Made by a program: the position numbers and the translations under genes
In this document: in pieces, positions 1-10,036 of the stretch
Layout: each line of letters opens with the position of its first letter
How positions within the stretch are numbered: position 1 is the stretch's first letter
From: an uncultured beta proteobacterium
GTDB taxonomy: Bacteria > Pseudomonadota > Gammaproteobacteria > Burkholderiales > Burkholderiaceae_C
Assembly: GCA_903828665.1 (NCBI GenBank)
Contig: CAIKMZ010000112.1
Span: forward strand, 1-56,094
Direction of reading: 5' to 3'
DNA length: 56,094 bases
The notes under the pieces: model-generated
Database searches by the model: none
Told to the model about the DNA's origin: nothing
Seen by the model: only the letters and a program-made list of their open reading frames with translations

Positions 1-152
1 ATGCCGTATCCATCAGAGGATCCACCTCGATTGCTCGAAGTCTCTTCCTGAACAACGGCTGTTCATGCTCCTGGCGTTCAACGCTCTCCTGTTTATCCCC
101 AGTGGGGAGGGAGGCATCCATAGCATCTTGACCCGCAATCCATGGTTGGGAT
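1..152. other. Left-edge stretch without a recognisable gene
   Basis: I see no gene I can support here. Frame 1 from base 1 is open for 16 codons and stops at 49-51, so it could be the last codons of a gene starting outside the window, but nothing in it is recognisable. Bases 129-145 read ttgacccgcaatccatgg-like sequence, which resembles half of the palindromic repeat at 37181-37266 and 40371-40405. The stretch ends at the TA that borders the inverted-repeat element at 153. Confidence 0.4.
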
Positions 153-408
153 TAGGGCCTGTTCACACTAATTTCGCAAGTGCGAACGCGAATAAAGGCG
201 CGCGACGACGCCCAGACTGGACGTCTGGGCCAGGAGTGCAACGACGAGTGGCGCGCTTTTATTCGCGTTCCCTCCGGGTTGCGGCCAAAAATCCCACGCG
301 CGGCGTTGCGAAGCCTTGCCGGAGGAAGACTCCGGCGGCGTTTCGCGCCTAGCGCATGAAATTCTTGATCCGCAACGCATCTTGTGAAATTAGTGTGAAC
401 AGGCCCTA
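153..408. mobile_element. MITE-like element with 26-bp terminal inverted repeats and TA borders
   Basis: Seen directly: bases 155-180 and the reverse complement of 381-406 match at 25 of 26 positions, beginning GGGCCTGTTCACACTAATTT, and both outer edges are flanked by TA (153-154 and 407-408). The interior has no convincing coding frame and is full of hairpins: 185-203 pairs with 251-269 (one mismatch), 210-217 pairs with 223-230, and 318-324 pairs with 330-336. A short, non-coding, fold-back element with terminal repeats and a TA duplication is what a non-autonomous transposon looks like. TA targets are known for IS630/mariner and some IS5-family groups, but I cannot assign the parent. The right end lies one base from the gspB stop codon, so the element sits exactly at the end of that gene. 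Confidence 0.8.
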
Positions 409-409
409 G

Positions 410-1162
410 CTAATGGGTCAGCCGGAAGCGCGTGCCCCGGAAATTGAAGACCGAGCTCTTGGGTCGGATTTCTTCCAGACTGACATCGGGTGCTGCCATG
501 GCGCCCTGATTGAGCACCTGGTTGTTCACCAGTAGCAGCCGCTGCCCCGGGGTTTCCGAGTAGACGGCGCCGGTGATGGTCAGTGCGGGGATCTGGCGCC
601 GGAGGTCTTCGGGCAGTTCGCTCAGCAGCGGGATCGGCGTGGGCGCCGCCGCAGGCGGTTCCGGTGCGGCCACGGGTTTGGCTGGCGCGGTGGTTCTGGG
701 CGCCGTGGCGCGGACCGTGGGTGCGGCGACCGGTGCTGTTGCCACGGGGGCCGGCGCGACTGCCGGTGGCGCCACCGCGATGGGTGCCGGCGCTGGCGCT
801 GGTGTCGGTGTTGGTGTTGGTGTTGGTGTTGGTGTGACCACGGATGTCGGGGGTGTCGCCGGCACCAGTGCGGGAGTTGGCGCGGTGACCGGCGCAGCAG
901 GTGCTGTGCTGACCACCGGCGCCACCGCAGCGACGTGCACGGTCGCCAGACTGCTGTCGGTGGCAGGGCCGCGCCAGAGCCACAACCCGGCGGCGATGCC
1001 GCTGAGTGCAAGAACGGTCGCGCTGATCAGCCAGAGGCGGATTCGCGGTCTGGCGCTGGGCGCTGCGGCCAGCGCGGCATTCTGCTGCGCGTGCAGACCC
1101 GGCACGGCGCCGCGTTCGCGTTCGGCGTCGGCGCGCTTGAGGGCATCGAGGATGTAGGACAT
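410..1162 (-). CDS. gspB: GspB-type general secretion accessory protein
   Basis: A 250-residue protein. The N-terminus (MSYILDALKRADAERERG) is the conserved cytoplasmic signature of GspB/ExeB proteins. One membrane segment follows at about residues 43-63, then a long Pro/Ala/Thr-rich periplasmic linker (about 75-175) with a Thr-Pro repeat, and a C-terminal globular part resembling the GspB C-terminal domain (TITGAVYSETPGQRLLLVNN). In characterised systems GspA-GspB is an inner-membrane complex that helps place the type II secretin in the peptidoglycan. The gene starts 4 bases after the gspA stop on the same strand, so the two are probably co-transcribed. No other type II secretion genes lie in the window. 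Its stop codon at 410-412 directly abuts the inverted-repeat element that ends at 408. Confidence 0.88.
   Translation of the reverse strand: MSYILDALKRADAERERGAVPGLHAQQNAALAAAPSARPRIRLWLISATVLALSGIAAGLWLWRGPATDSSLATVHVAAVAPVVSTAPAAPVTAPTPALVPATPPTSVVTPTPTPTPTPTPAPAPAPIAVAPPAVAPAPVATAPVAAPTVRATAPRTTAPAKPVAAPEPPAAAPTPIPLLSELPEDLRRQIPALTITGAVYSETPGQRLLLVNNQVLNQGAMAAPDVSLEEIRPKSSVFNFRGTRFRLTH
801..836 (-). repeat. GGTGTY hexanucleotide tandem repeat inside gspB
   Basis: Six consecutive hexamers (GGTGTC, four GGTGTT, GGTGTG on the plus strand) encode a run of Thr-Pro dipeptides in the periplasmic Pro/Ala-rich linker of GspB. The unit is a multiple of three, so slippage would change linker length without shifting the frame. 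Confidence 0.85.
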
Positions 1163-1166
1163 GGCG

Positions 1167-2846
1167 TTATCGCGGCTCGGTTTGCAGGCGCGGCTCGTTG
1201 GTTGCCGTGGCGCTGTCGATCTGCATGAAGGTCAGGGGGCCGGGCTGGCCGTCGGGCTTGAGGCCCTGTGAGCGCTGGAAGGCGCGGATGCGTTCCCGCA
1301 GCGCGGCATCGAGCACTGGCGCGCTGGCGCCGCCAGCCGGTGCCGGCGCCGGCGCGCCGTCCACCTTGGACAACTGGCTGACGAGTTCATCGATCATCGC
1401 GCCGCTGCTGCCGTCGCGCAGTTTGGCGCTGTAGCCTGCTGGCGCGTGCCAGTAGGTGGCGAAGTCCCCGCGCCAGACGCGTCCGAGCGCGGCCAGACGC
1501 ACGGCATGCAGGTTTGAGCCCAGGCGCAGTGTCGCGGTCTGATCGGTCAGGCCCACCAGCATCGCGTGCACCTGTGCTTGCGCGCCGTTCTGCAGCGTCA
1601 GGATGCCGGGACGGGCCAGCTGGCGCAGCTGCGGCACGGTGAGGTTGGTGGTGCGGTAACACTGCAGTTGCTGTGCCGCGGCGCTCTGGCACGGGTCGCC
1701 ATCGCTGGCGGGCAGCTTCCAGAGCGGCGCGAGCTCGCGCCAGGCGGCATTGATGTCGCTTGGCAGTTGCGGCAGCAGGTCCTCCACGGCCTCGATCGGG
1801 CGCGGCACCGGTGGTGCTGTGACCACGACGGGCGCCGAGGCCGACGCTTTCGGCGGTGGGCTGATGATCGCCTTGGCGGTCGGCGCTGCCGGCTGCTGCG
1901 GGTTTGAGCGCAGGAAGGCACCGATTGCGACACCGGCGAGCAGGAGCAGGCCGCCCAGCGCATAAGTGGTGCGACGGCCGACACCCTGGCGGCGCGCCGG
2001 CTCGGTGCCGAACACTTCGCTTGCGGCCTTGTCGACCACGCCGCGGTTGACGCGCTCCATGCCATTGGCCCACGCGCCGAGCAGCGCGCGCCCGGACAGC
2101 AGGTTGATGCGCCGCGGCACGCCGCGCGCCAGCTGGTGAATGCGCTGCAGCGCCTTAGCATCGAACGGCAGCGTCTTGCTGTGGCCGGCAACGGCCAGGC
2201 GGTGCGCGATGTACTGGGTGGTCTCGCGCTCGGTCAGCGCGTCGAGGTGAAAGCGTGCAATCACGCGCTGTGCGAGCTGCTCAAGCTCGGGGCGCTCCAG
2301 CATGCTGCGCAGTTCGGGCTGGCCGATCAGCACGATCTGCAGCAGCTTGCGCTCGCTGGTTTCCAGGTTGGTCAGCAGGCGCAACTGTTCGAGCACGTCG
2401 GGCTGCAGGTTCTGCGCCTCGTCGATGATGAGCACGCAACTCTGACCCGCGGCATGGCTTTGCAGCAGGAACACGTTGAGCGCGTCGATGTAGTCCTTGA
2501 CCGTCGGTGGATGCGCGGCGCCGGACGCGGGCCCGATGTGGAACTCCTCGCAGATCGACTGCAGCAGTTCCGTGACGGTCAGCTTGGGGTTGAAGATGTA
2601 GGCCACATGGCAGCCGGCGGGAATCTGCTCCAGGAAGCAGCGGCAGATGGTGGTCTTGCCGGTGCCAATGTCGCCGGTGAGCAGCACGAAGCCGCCGCCG
2701 CTGCCGCCCGCGCCGGGCTGCGGGCCCGTGACGCCGTAGAGCAGATGTGCCAGCGCTTCGCGATGCCGCTCGCTCATGAAAAGATAGCGCGGATCGGGCG
2801 CGATCGAAAACGGGTCCTGCGTCAGGCCGAAATGGTTCGAGTACAT
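1167..2846 (-). CDS. gspA: GspA/ExeA-type AAA ATPase with peptidoglycan-binding domain
   Basis: About 559 residues. The N-terminal half is an ExeA-type AAA domain, beginning [20 protein letters not shown], with Walker [10 protein letters not shown] and Walker [12 protein letters not shown] transmembrane segment lies near residues 300-315 ([18 protein letters not shown]), followed by a periplasmic part that ends in a PG_binding_1-like repeat ([20 protein letters not shown], near residue 515). The family assembles with GspB and binds peptidoglycan to let the secretin multimerise. I chose the ATG at 2846. An in-frame TTG three codons upstream is possible, but conserved sequence begins at this Met. 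The gene is divergent from pyrF with only 43 bases between starts, so both promoters must lie in that gap. Confidence 0.9.
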   Translation of the reverse strand: MYSNHFGLTQDPFSIAPDPRYLFMSERHREALAHLLYGVTGPQPGAGGSGGGFVLLTGDIGTGKTTICRCFLEQIPAGCHVAYIFNPKLTVTELLQSICEEFHIGPASGAAHPPTVKDYIDALNVFLLQSHAAGQSCVLIIDEAQNLQPDVLEQLRLLTNLETSERKLLQIVLIGQPELRSMLERPELEQLAQRVIARFHLDALTERETTQYIAHRLAVAGHSKTLPFDAKALQRIHQLARGVPRRINLLSGRALLGAWANGMERVNRGVVDKAASEVFGTEPARRQGVGRRTTYALGGLLLLAGVAIGAFLRSNPQQPAAPTAKAIISPPPKASASAPVVVTAPPVPRPIEAVEDLLPQLPSDINAAWRELAPLWKLPASDGDPCQSAAAQQLQCYRTTNLTVPQLRQLARPGILTLQNGAQAQVHAMLVGLTDQTATLRLGSNLHAVRLAALGRVWRGDFATYWHAPAGYSAKLRDGSSGAMIDELVSQLSKVDGAPAPAPAGGASAPVLDAALRERIRAFQRSQGLKPDGQPGPLTFMQIDSATATNEPRLQTEPR

Positions 2847-2877
2847 AGGGCGCAAGCATAACGGGGTTGGTGCTTCT

Positions 2878-2883
2878 TACAAT
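2878..2883 (+). promoter_or_regulatory. TACAAT -10 box of pyrF (predicted leaderless)
   Basis: TACAAT lies exactly 6 nt before the pyrF ATG, so a normal start site 6-7 nt downstream of a -10 box would fall on the start codon. No clear -35 hexamer is visible. Identical spacing recurs before uvrD, the DUF2782 gene, the amidotransferase and polA. Confidence 0.55.
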
Positions 2884-2889
2884 CAGGAT

Positions 2890-3732
2890 ATGACTTTCAT
2901 CGACCTGCTGCGCGCCGCCGAGCGCCAAAACGATTCCCTGTTGTGCGTCGGGTTCGATCCCGAGCCGGCGAAATTTCCGGCCGCCCTGCGTGGCGATGCC
3001 AGCCGAATTTACGACTTCTGCGCCGCCATCGTCGACGCCACGGCCGATCTGGCGATCGCTTTCAAGCCGCAGATCGCCTACTTCGCCGCGCACCGCGCCG
3101 AAGATCAGCTCGAGCGCCTGATGGCGCACATGCGCAGCGTCGCGCCGCAGGTGCCGGTGATCCTCGACGCCAAGCGCGGCGACATCGGCAGCACGGCCGA
3201 GCAGTATGCGAAGGAGGCCTTCGAGCGCTACGGCGCCGATGCCGTCACGCTCTCGCCCTTCATGGGTTTCGATTCGATCCAGCCCTATCTCAAGTACCAC
3301 GGCAAGGGCGCGTTCCTACTGTGCCGCACGTCCAACCCCGGCGGCGACGATCTGCAGAACCAGCGCCTGTCCGGCGTCGAAGGCGCGCCGCTGCTGTACG
3401 AGCACATTGCGCGCCTCGCGCAAGGGCCCTGGAACCTCAATGGCCAACTCGGCCTCGTGGTGGGCGCCACCTACCCGGCCGAGATCGAGCGCGTGCGCGC
3501 CGTGGCGCCGACATTGCCGCTGCTGATTCCCGGCGTCGGTGCCCAGGGCGGCGACGCCGTGGCAACCGTCAGGGCCGGCTGGCGTGCCGTGAACGGCGAG
3601 ACCGTTGCGCCGATCGTGGTCAATTCGTCGCGCGCCATCCTCTATGCCTCCAGCGGCGACGACTTCGCGCAGGCGGCGCGACGCGAGGCGATCAAAACGC
3701 GTGATGTGCTGCACGCCGCCAAGGCGGCCTGA
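2890..3732 (+). CDS. pyrF: Orotidine 5'-phosphate decarboxylase
   Basis: 280 residues. The enzyme decarboxylates OMP to UMP, the last step of de novo pyrimidine synthesis, in the cytoplasm. The active-site signature [12 protein letters not shown] (about residues 92-103) has the catalytic Asp-Lys-Asp array, and the C-terminal [16 protein letters not shown] region binds phosphate. The length fits the longer 'type 2' OMP decarboxylases found in many betaproteobacteria and actinobacteria, rather than the roughly 235-residue enteric type. The gene stands alone, divergent from gspA and convergent with the EamA gene, with stop codons about 10 bases apart. No Shine-Dalgarno sequence is needed if the mRNA is leaderless. 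Confidence 0.96.
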   Translation: MTFIDLLRAAERQNDSLLCVGFDPEPAKFPAALRGDASRIYDFCAAIVDATADLAIAFKPQIAYFAAHRAEDQLERLMAHMRSVAPQVPVILDAKRGDIGSTAEQYAKEAFERYGADAVTLSPFMGFDSIQPYLKYHGKGAFLLCRTSNPGGDDLQNQRLSGVEGAPLLYEHIARLAQGPWNLNGQLGLVVGATYPAEIERVRAVAPTLPLLIPGVGAQGGDAVATVRAGWRAVNGETVAPIVVNSSRAILYASSGDDFAQAARREAIKTRDVLHAAKAA

Positions 3733-3744
3733 GTCCGCACCTCG

Positions 3745-4668
3745 CTACCGGGCGCGCGCCGGCCGGAACAGCAAGCCACCGAGCATCACGCACCCCAGGG
3801 CAGCGATCAGCAGCGCGATGCCGGCCCACTGCCAGGGCGTGACGACCTCGCCCAATATCAGCATGCCGGCGGCCAGGCCCACGATCGGCACACCCAGGCC
3901 GAAGGGCGCGACGCGATTGGCCGGATGGCGTTTGAGCAGGCCGGTCCACAGGCTGTAGCCGACGACGGTGGCGCCCCAGCCGAGGTAGGACGCGGCCAGC
4001 CAGCTCGATGCGCGCGCCTGCAGCCAGTGCGAGCGCGCGCCTTCGGGGTCGAAGAAGAAGGACAGGGCGACGAAGGGCAGCACCGCCACCGTGCTGCTCC
4101 AGACAACGAAGGCAAGCGGCGAATAGTCGGCGTTGATGCGCTGCACGCGCCGCGCCACGATGCTCGACATGGCCCACATGGCCGCCGCGCACAGCGTCAG
4201 CACAAAGCCCGGCAGCGTGGTGGCGCTGCCAGCGCCGGCGGCCGGGTTGACGTAGTTCAGCGTAAAGCAGGACAGGCCCAGCGCCGCCAGCAGCAGGCCC
4301 AGTTGCAGCGCTCGGCTCGGACGCTCGTGCAGCAGCACGAATCCGAACAGCGCGGTGAAGAAGACCTGCGTTTGCACCAGCACCGAGGCCAGTGCCGCCG
4401 TCATGCCGACCTGCAGCGCGACGAACAGGATGCCGAACTGGCCGACGCCCTGCACCAGACCATAGCCGACAACCCATCGCCACGGAACTTTCGGCGGCTT
4501 GATCAGCAGCACGAGCGGCAGCGCGGCAAAGGCGTAGCGCGCGGCGCCGAGCTGGAACGGCGTGAAGTCGCGCAGCGCGAATTTCATCGCGACGAAATTC
4601 ACGCCCCAGACCAGCACGACCACCAGCGCGGCGAGCAGGTCGCGGCCCGTCAGGTTCTCATGGTTCAT
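3745..4668 (-). CDS. EamA/DMT-family transporter
   Basis: About 307 residues, strongly hydrophobic, with ten predicted membrane helices in two EamA repeats. It begins with a short polar end and a first helix LLAALVVVLVWGVNFVAMKF, typical of the RhaT/EamA (drug/metabolite transporter) superfamily. Members export amino acids or small metabolites, and the substrate cannot be told from sequence. I chose ATG 4668 (MNHENLTGRD). An ATG three codons earlier (4677) is also possible. Longer frames upstream run into uvrA and are not believable. The start is about 14 bases past the uvrA stop on the same strand, so it may be the distal gene of a uvrA transcript. The reading frame ends in a Lys/Arg-poor, Arg-ending tail with no odd features. 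Confidence 0.85.
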   Translation of the reverse strand: MNHENLTGRDLLAALVVVLVWGVNFVAMKFALRDFTPFQLGAARYAFAALPLVLLIKPPKVPWRWVVGYGLVQGVGQFGILFVALQVGMTAALASVLVQTQVFFTALFGFVLLHERPSRALQLGLLLAALGLSCFTLNYVNPAAGAGSATTLPGFVLTLCAAAMWAMSSIVARRVQRINADYSPLAFVVWSSTVAVLPFVALSFFFDPEGARSHWLQARASSWLAASYLGWGATVVGYSLWTGLLKRHPANRVAPFGLGVPIVGLAAGMLILGEVVTPWQWAGIALLIAALGCVMLGGLLFRPARAR

Positions 4669-4681
4669 TGCCGCCATCGCT

Positions 4682-7600
4682 TCACAGCAAGCGCTTGAGG
4701 TAACGGCCCGTGTGGCTGTGCGGATTGGCGGCGATGTCTTCGGGTGTGCCCACGCCCACGACCTGGCCGCCACCGGCCCCACCTTCGGGGCCCATGTCGA
4801 TCAGCCAGTCGGCGGTCTTGATCACGTCCAGGTTGTGCTCGATCACGACGATCGTGTTGCCGGCGTCGCGCAACTGGTGCAGCACGCGCAGCAGCAGGTC
4901 GATGTCGGCGAAGTGCAGGCCGGTCGTCGGCTCGTCCAAGATGTAGAGCGTGCGCCCGGTGTCGCGTTTGGAGAGTTCGAGCGCGAGCTTGACGCGCTGC
5001 GCCTCGCCGCCCGACAGGGTGGTCGCCGCCTGACCGAGTCGGATGTAGGACAAGCCGACATCGAGCAGCGTGTGCAGCTTGCGCGCGATGGTCGGCTGCG
5101 CCTTGAAGAAATCGTGCGCGGCTTCGACCGTGAGGTCGAGGATCTGCGCGATGTTCTTGCCCTTGTAGAGGACCTCGAGCGTCTCGCGGTTGTAGCGCGC
5201 GCCCTGGCAGACGTCGCACGGCACATAGACGTCGGGCAGGAAGTGCATTTCCACCTTCACCATGCCGTCGCCCTGGCAGGCTTCGCAGCGCCCGCCGGGC
5301 ACGTTGAAGGAAAAGCGCCCGGCGCCATAGCCGCGCTCGCGCGCCACCGGCACCTCTGCCATCAGCTCGCGGATCGGCGTGAACAGGCCCGTATAGGTCG
5401 CGGGGTTGGAACGCGGCGTGCGCCCGATCGGCGACTGGTCGACGTTGATGACCTTGTCGAAGTGCTCGATGCCCTCGATCGCTTCGTGCTCGGCCGGCTC
5501 GTCGTGCGCGCGGTAGAGCTGGCGCGCCACCGCCGTGTACAGCGTGTCGTTGACCAGCGTCGATTTGCCCGATCCCGAAACCCCGGTCACGCAGGTGAAG
5601 AGGCCGACCGGGAACGCGACGTCGACGCCGCGCAGGTTGTTGCCGGTGGCGTTGACGATGCGGATCGCCTGCAGTTCGCCCTGCGTCGCCAGGTGCGCGG
5701 CGTGGCGCTCGGCCCAGGCCAGTGCCGCCTTGCTTGGCGGCGCTTTCGATGGGGATTTCTTTTCGGGCGCCTGCGTCACGACCGGCAGCCAGGCCGTGCG
5801 ATGCCGGGGCACGGCGATCTTGAGGACACCCGAGAGGTACTTGCCGGTCAGCGAATCGGGATTGGCCTTGACGTCTTCATAGCTGCCCTGCGCCATCACG
5901 CGCCCGCCATGCACGCCCGCGCCCGGCCCCATGTCGATCACGTGGTCGGCGGCGTGGATCATGTCCTCGTCGTGCTCCACCACCAGCACGCTGTTGCCGA
6001 TATCGCGCAGGTGCTTGAGGGTGCTGATCAGTCGTTCGTTGTCGCGCTGGTGCAATCCGATGCTGGGCTCGTCGAGCACATACATGACACCGGTCAGGCC
6101 CGAGCCGATCTGCGAGGCCAGGCGGATGCGCTGCGACTCGCCGCCGCTCAGGGTCTCTGCGCTGCGGTCCAGGCTCAGGTAATTGAGGCCGACGTCGTTG
6201 AGGAACTTCAGTCGCAGTCCGACTTCGCGCACCACCTTGGCTGCGATTTCGCCTTTGGCGCCGTGCATCTGCAGCCCGGTGAAGTAGGCCAGGCTCTCGC
6301 GCAGCGTGAGGTGGCTGATCTCGTAAATGGCGCGCGCCTGCGCGCCTTCGCCGATCTTCACGTGCCGCGCTTCGCGCCTGAGGCGCGATCCGCCGCAGTC
6401 CGGGCAGGCCTGCGTGCTGCGGTAGCGCGCCAGGTCCTCGCGCACCAGGCTGGAGTCGGTCTCGCGGTAGCGCCGCTGCATGTTGGGGATGATGCCTTCG
6501 AACGGATGCTTCTTGCTGAGCTTCTTGCCCTTGGACAGGCCCGAGTCCATCACGTAGCTGAACTTGATTTCTTCCTCGCCGGAGCCGTGCAGCACGGCCT
6601 GCTGCACGGCGGCGTCGAGCGATTCGAAGGACTGCTCCAGGTCGAAGTGGTAATGCTTGGCCAGGCTCTCCAGCATGGCAAAGTAATAGCCGTTGCGCCG
6701 GTCCCAGCCCTTGATGGCGCCGCTGGCCAGGCTCAGGCTCGGGAAGGCCACGACCCGCGCCGGGTCGAAAAATTCCTGCGCGCCCAGGCCGTCACAGGAC
6801 GGGCAGGCACCCACCGGCGAGTTGAACGAGAACAGGCGCGGTTCGAGTTCGGCAATCGAGTAGCTGCACACCGGGCAGGCGAACTTGGCGTTGAACAAAT
6901 GCTCCTGCCCGCTGTCGATCTCGAGCGCGATGGCGCGGCCATTGGCTAGGCGCAGGGCGGCTTCGAAACTCTCGGCCAGGCGTTGCTGGATTTCAGGGCG
7001 CACCTTGAGGCGGTCGATGACGACGTCGATGTCGTGCTTCTCGGTCTTCTTCAGCGGCGGCAACTGGTCGAACTCGCAGGCCTGGCCGTCGACGCGAAAG
7101 CGTACATAGCCCTGCGCCTGCATATCGGCAAAGACGTCGAGGAACTCGCCTTTCTTTTCGCGCGCCAGCGGCGCCAGGATCATGAGCCGGGTGTCGGCCG
7201 GCAGCGCCAGCACGGCGTCGACCATCTGGCTCACGGTCTGCGCCTGCAGCGGCAGGTCGTGCTCGGGGCAGAAGGGCGTGCCGGCGCGCGCGAACAGCAA
7301 GCGCAGGTAATCGTGGATCTCGGTCACCGTGCCGACGGTGGAGCGCGGGTTGTGCGAGGTGGCCTTCTGCTCGATCGAGATCGCTGGCGACAGGCCTTCG
7401 ATCACGTCGACATCGGGCTTGTCCATCAGCTGCAGGAACTGGCGCGCGTAGGTCGAGAGGCTTTCCACATAGCGGCGCTGGCCTTCGGCGTACAGCGTGT
7501 CAAAGGCCAGACTCGACTTGCCGGAACCGGACAGGCCGGTGATCACCACGAGCTGGTTGCGCGGGATGTCGAGGTCGATGTTCTTGAGGTTGTGCGTGCG

Positions 7601-7699
7601 CGCGCCCCGGATGCTGATGGTCTGGTGCTGCAGGGCCTGGACAAGGTATTTGCCATCGGCCTGCGGGTCGAGGAGGCTGGCGTCGGAGGGGGAGTTCAA
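4682..7699 (-). CDS. uvrA: UvrABC excinuclease subunit A
   Basis: 1005 residues, a little longer than the roughly 940 of E. coli UvrA. It is the damage-recognition ATPase of nucleotide excision repair and works as a dimer with UvrB. Visible motifs are two Walker A loops ([16 protein letters not shown] near residue 56; [16 protein letters not shown] near 675), two ABC signatures ([26 protein letters not shown]), and zinc-binding Cys pairs ([33 protein letters not shown]). The extra length lies partly in the N-terminus and in a Lys/Ser/Pro/Ala-rich insertion near 645-665. The only plausible start is TTG at 7699, because no ATG precedes the conserved [15 protein letters not shown] segment. The gene is divergent from the MFS gene, as in other Burkholderiales. 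Confidence 0.96.
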   Translation of the reverse strand: MNSPSDASLLDPQADGKYLVQALQHQTISIRGARTHNLKNIDLDIPRNQLVVITGLSGSGKSSLAFDTLYAEGQRRYVESLSTYARQFLQLMDKPDVDVIEGLSPAISIEQKATSHNPRSTVGTVTEIHDYLRLLFARAGTPFCPEHDLPLQAQTVSQMVDAVLALPADTRLMILAPLAREKKGEFLDVFADMQAQGYVRFRVDGQACEFDQLPPLKKTEKHDIDVVIDRLKVRPEIQQRLAESFEAALRLANGRAIALEIDSGQEHLFNAKFACPVCSYSIAELEPRLFSFNSPVGACPSCDGLGAQEFFDPARVVAFPSLSLASGAIKGWDRRNGYYFAMLESLAKHYHFDLEQSFESLDAAVQQAVLHGSGEEEIKFSYVMDSGLSKGKKLSKKHPFEGIIPNMQRRYRETDSSLVREDLARYRSTQACPDCGGSRLRREARHVKIGEGAQARAIYEISHLTLRESLAYFTGLQMHGAKGEIAAKVVREVGLRLKFLNDVGLNYLSLDRSAETLSGGESQRIRLASQIGSGLTGVMYVLDEPSIGLHQRDNERLISTLKHLRDIGNSVLVVEHDEDMIHAADHVIDMGPGAGVHGGRVMAQGSYEDVKANPDSLTGKYLSGVLKIAVPRHRTAWLPVVTQAPEKKSPSKAPPSKAALAWAERHAAHLATQGELQAIRIVNATGNNLRGVDVAFPVGLFTCVTGVSGSGKSTLVNDTLYTAVARQLYRAHDEPAEHEAIEGIEHFDKVINVDQSPIGRTPRSNPATYTGLFTPIRELMAEVPVARERGYGAGRFSFNVPGGRCEACQGDGMVKVEMHFLPDVYVPCDVCQGARYNRETLEVLYKGKNIAQILDLTVEAAHDFFKAQPTIARKLHTLLDVGLSYIRLGQAATTLSGGEAQRVKLALELSKRDTGRTLYILDEPTTGLHFADIDLLLRVLHQLRDAGNTIVVIEHNLDVIKTADWLIDMGPEGGAGGGQVVGVGTPEDIAANPHSHTGRYLKRLL

Positions 7700-7848
7700 G
7701 GTGAAGTGCGCTCGGGGGGAAACCTGCCATGATAGTCAAAGCCGAGGGTCTTGGCAGGCAGGCGCCCACCAATCTGTCCCGGATCAGTGACAATCGTGCC
7801 TTTTGCAGCCGTGGCCGTTCACGGCCTTGCGCGTTGGAGAGTCCTGTT

Positions 7849-9069
7849 TTGTCTACGATTGAAGTCCCGCTCGTCGGGGGAAATGTTTTGCCCGCCAGCA
7901 AGATGACGCCCACGGAACTGCGCGCCAGTTTCTCGCTGGCCTCCATTTTTGCCCTGCGCATGCTGGGCCTGTTCCTGATCCTGCCGGTGTTCGCCATCGA
8001 AGCCGGCAAGATGCCCGGCGGCGACGACCCGGCGCTGATCGGCCTGACCATGGGCTTGTACGGCCTGACGCAGGCCATGCTGCAGTTCCTGTACGGCCTG
8101 GCGTCGGACCGCATCGGGCGCAAGCGTGTCATCGTGTTCGGCCTGCTGCTGTTTGCCGCGGGCAGCTTTCTGGCGGCCTGGGCGCCGACGCTGACCTGGC
8201 TGGCAGTCGGCCGCGCGCTGCAGGGTGCCGGCGCCGTCTCGGCGGCGGTGACGGCCCTGCTGGCGGACCAGACGCGCGACGAGGTGCGCACCAAGTCGAT
8301 GGCGCTGGTTGGCGCCAGCATCGGATTGATGTTTGCCCTCTCGCTGGTGGCAGCGCCCATTCTGGTCGCCTACATCGGCCTGCACGGCCTGTTCGCCATG
8401 ACCGGCACGCTGGCGCTGACCGGGGTGGCCATCGTCATCTGGTGGGTTCCGGCCGAGCCCATTGACCACAAGAACCTGCCGCGCGGGCGCCTGGTCGAGG
8501 TGCTGCGACTGGCCGCCTTGCTGCGCCTGAACTTCGGCGTGTTCGTTCTGCATGCCGTGCAGCTGGCGATGTGGATGGCGATTCCGGCCATGCTGGTGCA
8601 GGCCGGCCTGTCACGCGATCACCACTGGTGGGTCTACCTGCCGGCCGTGCTGGGGTCCTTCGTCGTCATGGGCGGTACGCTGTTCCGCCTGGAAAAGCGC
8701 GGCTACCTGCGCGCCGTGTTCCTGACGGCGATCGGTCTGATGGCCGTCGTTCAGGTCGGGCTGCTGCTGGCCACGAATGGTGCCGGGATCGCGGCGCTGG
8801 CGGCGCTGCTCTTTGTGTTCTTCTACGGCTTCAACGTGCTGGAGGCGAGCCAGCCGAGCATGGTCTCGCGCATGGCACCGGCGCATGTGCGCGGCGCGGC
8901 CATGGGGGTCTACAACACGCTGCAGTCGCTGGGCTTTTTTGCCGGCGGCGTGATGGGTGGCTGGCTCATGAAACACGGCGGCGCGCCGCGCCTGTTCACG
9001 GTCTGCGCCGGCCTCATGGTGCTGTGGCTGGTCGTGGCCTGGCCGATGCGCGCGCCAAAGGCTGGATAA
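7849..9069 (+). CDS. MFS transporter (12-helix efflux type)
   Basis: About 406 residues with twelve predicted membrane helices. The MFS signature between helices 2 and 3 is present (YGLASDRIGRKRVIVFGLLL), as is the helix 5 region GASIGLMFALSLVAAPILV, which suggests a drug/proton antiporter. The substrate is unknown. I chose TTG 7849, which gives MSTIEVPLVGG, because GGAGAG sits 7 nt upstream. ATG 7903 (MTPTELRASFSLA) is the main alternative. The gene lies between uvrA (divergent) and ssb (same strand, 73 bases downstream). This uvrA-MFS-ssb order is common in the group, but no functional link between the transporter and DNA repair is known to me. Confidence 0.88.
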   Translation: MSTIEVPLVGGNVLPASKMTPTELRASFSLASIFALRMLGLFLILPVFAIEAGKMPGGDDPALIGLTMGLYGLTQAMLQFLYGLASDRIGRKRVIVFGLLLFAAGSFLAAWAPTLTWLAVGRALQGAGAVSAAVTALLADQTRDEVRTKSMALVGASIGLMFALSLVAAPILVAYIGLHGLFAMTGTLALTGVAIVIWWVPAEPIDHKNLPRGRLVEVLRLAALLRLNFGVFVLHAVQLAMWMAIPAMLVQAGLSRDHHWWVYLPAVLGSFVVMGGTLFRLEKRGYLRAVFLTAIGLMAVVQVGLLLATNGAGIAALAALLFVFFYGFNVLEASQPSMVSRMAPAHVRGAAMGVYNTLQSLGFFAGGVMGGWLMKHGGAPRLFTVCAGLMVLWLVVAWPMRAPKAG

Positions 9070-9142
9070 TCAAACCATTGGCGTTATAAAACCGTGTGGG
9101 ACCGAGCGTTGACTCTGTCCCCAAATGAAGAAGGGACAAACC

Positions 9143-9631
9143 ATGGCATCCGTTAACAAAGTCATTCTGGTGGGCAACCTGGGGCGCGACCCTGAAGTGC
9201 GTTACCTGCCCAGCGGCGACCCGGTGGCCAATGTCACGATCGCCACCAGCAGCAAGTACAAGAGCAAGACCGGCGAGATGGTCGAGGAAACCGAGTGGCA
9301 CCGCGTCACCTTCTTCGGCAAGCTCGCCGAGATCGTTGGCCAGTACCTGAAGAAGGGCCGATCGGTCTACGTCGAGGGCCGCATCAAGACGCGCAAGTAC
9401 ACCGACAAGGACGGCGTCGAGAAATTCGCAACCGACATCATCGCCAATGAGATGCAGATGCTCGGCGGCCGCGAAGGCATGGGCGAGCCGGCGGGCGACG
9501 ACGAAGGTTCCGGTGGCGGTTACCAGCGCCAGGCACCGGCTGCGCGCCAGGCGCCGCCGGCACGTCCGGCCGCAGCGGCGGCCAAGCCGTCGAGCGGCTT
9601 TGATGACATGGATGACGACATTCCCTTCTGA
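9143..9631 (+). CDS. ssb: Single-stranded DNA-binding protein
   Basis: About 162 residues. An N-terminal OB fold ([20 protein letters not shown]) covers residues 1-110, followed by a Gly/Gln/Ala/Pro-rich flexible linker and the acidic tip DDMDDDIPF that recruits replication and repair proteins. The protein coats ssDNA as a tetramer in replication, recombination and repair. I placed the start at ATG 9143, preceded by AAGAAGGGAC. An in-frame ATG at 9125 overlaps this Shine-Dalgarno region and would add six non-conserved residues. The gene is followed after 9 bases by the convergent end of an unrecognised gene. Confidence 0.96.
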   Translation: MASVNKVILVGNLGRDPEVRYLPSGDPVANVTIATSSKYKSKTGEMVEETEWHRVTFFGKLAEIVGQYLKKGRSVYVEGRIKTRKYTDKDGVEKFATDIIANEMQMLGGREGMGEPAGDDEGSGGGYQRQAPAARQAPPARPAAAAAKPSSGFDDMDDDIPF

Positions 9632-9640
9632 GCAGGCAGC

Positions 9641-10036
9641 TTAGGGGCTTTCGGCCAGCCGGGCGCGACAGGCGTCCAGGTGCGCCTTGATGGCCTCGAC
9701 GGTCGCGGTCGCAGCGCCAGCCGCGGAGTCCCAGTTCTGCTGCGGACACGCAGCATCCGCAAATTGAAAGAACTCGTCCCAGCGCTGGCGTGACAGCGGT
9801 CCATTGCAGTCGAACAGGCTGGGGTGCCGCGCGAAAAGTTCAAGGATGGCGGCCTGCGGCTGAGCCTGGACGCCATGCAGCGCTTTCAGCGCATGGTCAT
9901 ATTGCACCGGTGTCAGGTCCGGTCTGAGCAGCGGCGCCAGCACCGGGCGGTGATCGATGATGTGATGAAGCGGTTTGGTCCCCTGACGCAGAGGGTGATG
10001 CAGGCCGCCGGATTGCCGGTCGCCCCTGATGAACAT
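9641..10036 (-). CDS. Hypothetical protein, coupled to the gene before it
   Basis: 131 residues, starting [16 protein letters not shown] do not recognise the family. There is no signal peptide or membrane segment. It is predicted to be mostly helical, with an acidic/aromatic middle (RQRWDEFFQFADAACPQQ) and an Ala-rich helix at the C-terminus. Its ATG overlaps the stop of the upstream gene by one base (TGATG), so translation is probably coupled. The overlap extends a chain mnmA -> 213-residue gene -> this gene on the minus strand. A longer open frame upstream of this ATG lies within the preceding gene and is not believable. Confidence that it is a real gene rests on the coupling and the lack of any better frame across 400 bases. 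Confidence 0.6.
   Translation of the reverse strand: MFIRGDRQSGGLHHPLRQGTKPLHHIIDHRPVLAPLLRPDLTPVQYDHALKALHGVQAQPQAAILELFARHPSLFDCNGPLSRQRWDEFFQFADAACPQQNWDSAAGAATATVEAIKAHLDACRARLAESP

Noticed and set aside
65..380. Small proteins inside the 153-408 element
   Set aside because: The frames run through terminal repeats and hairpins, and composition is explained by the palindromic structure.
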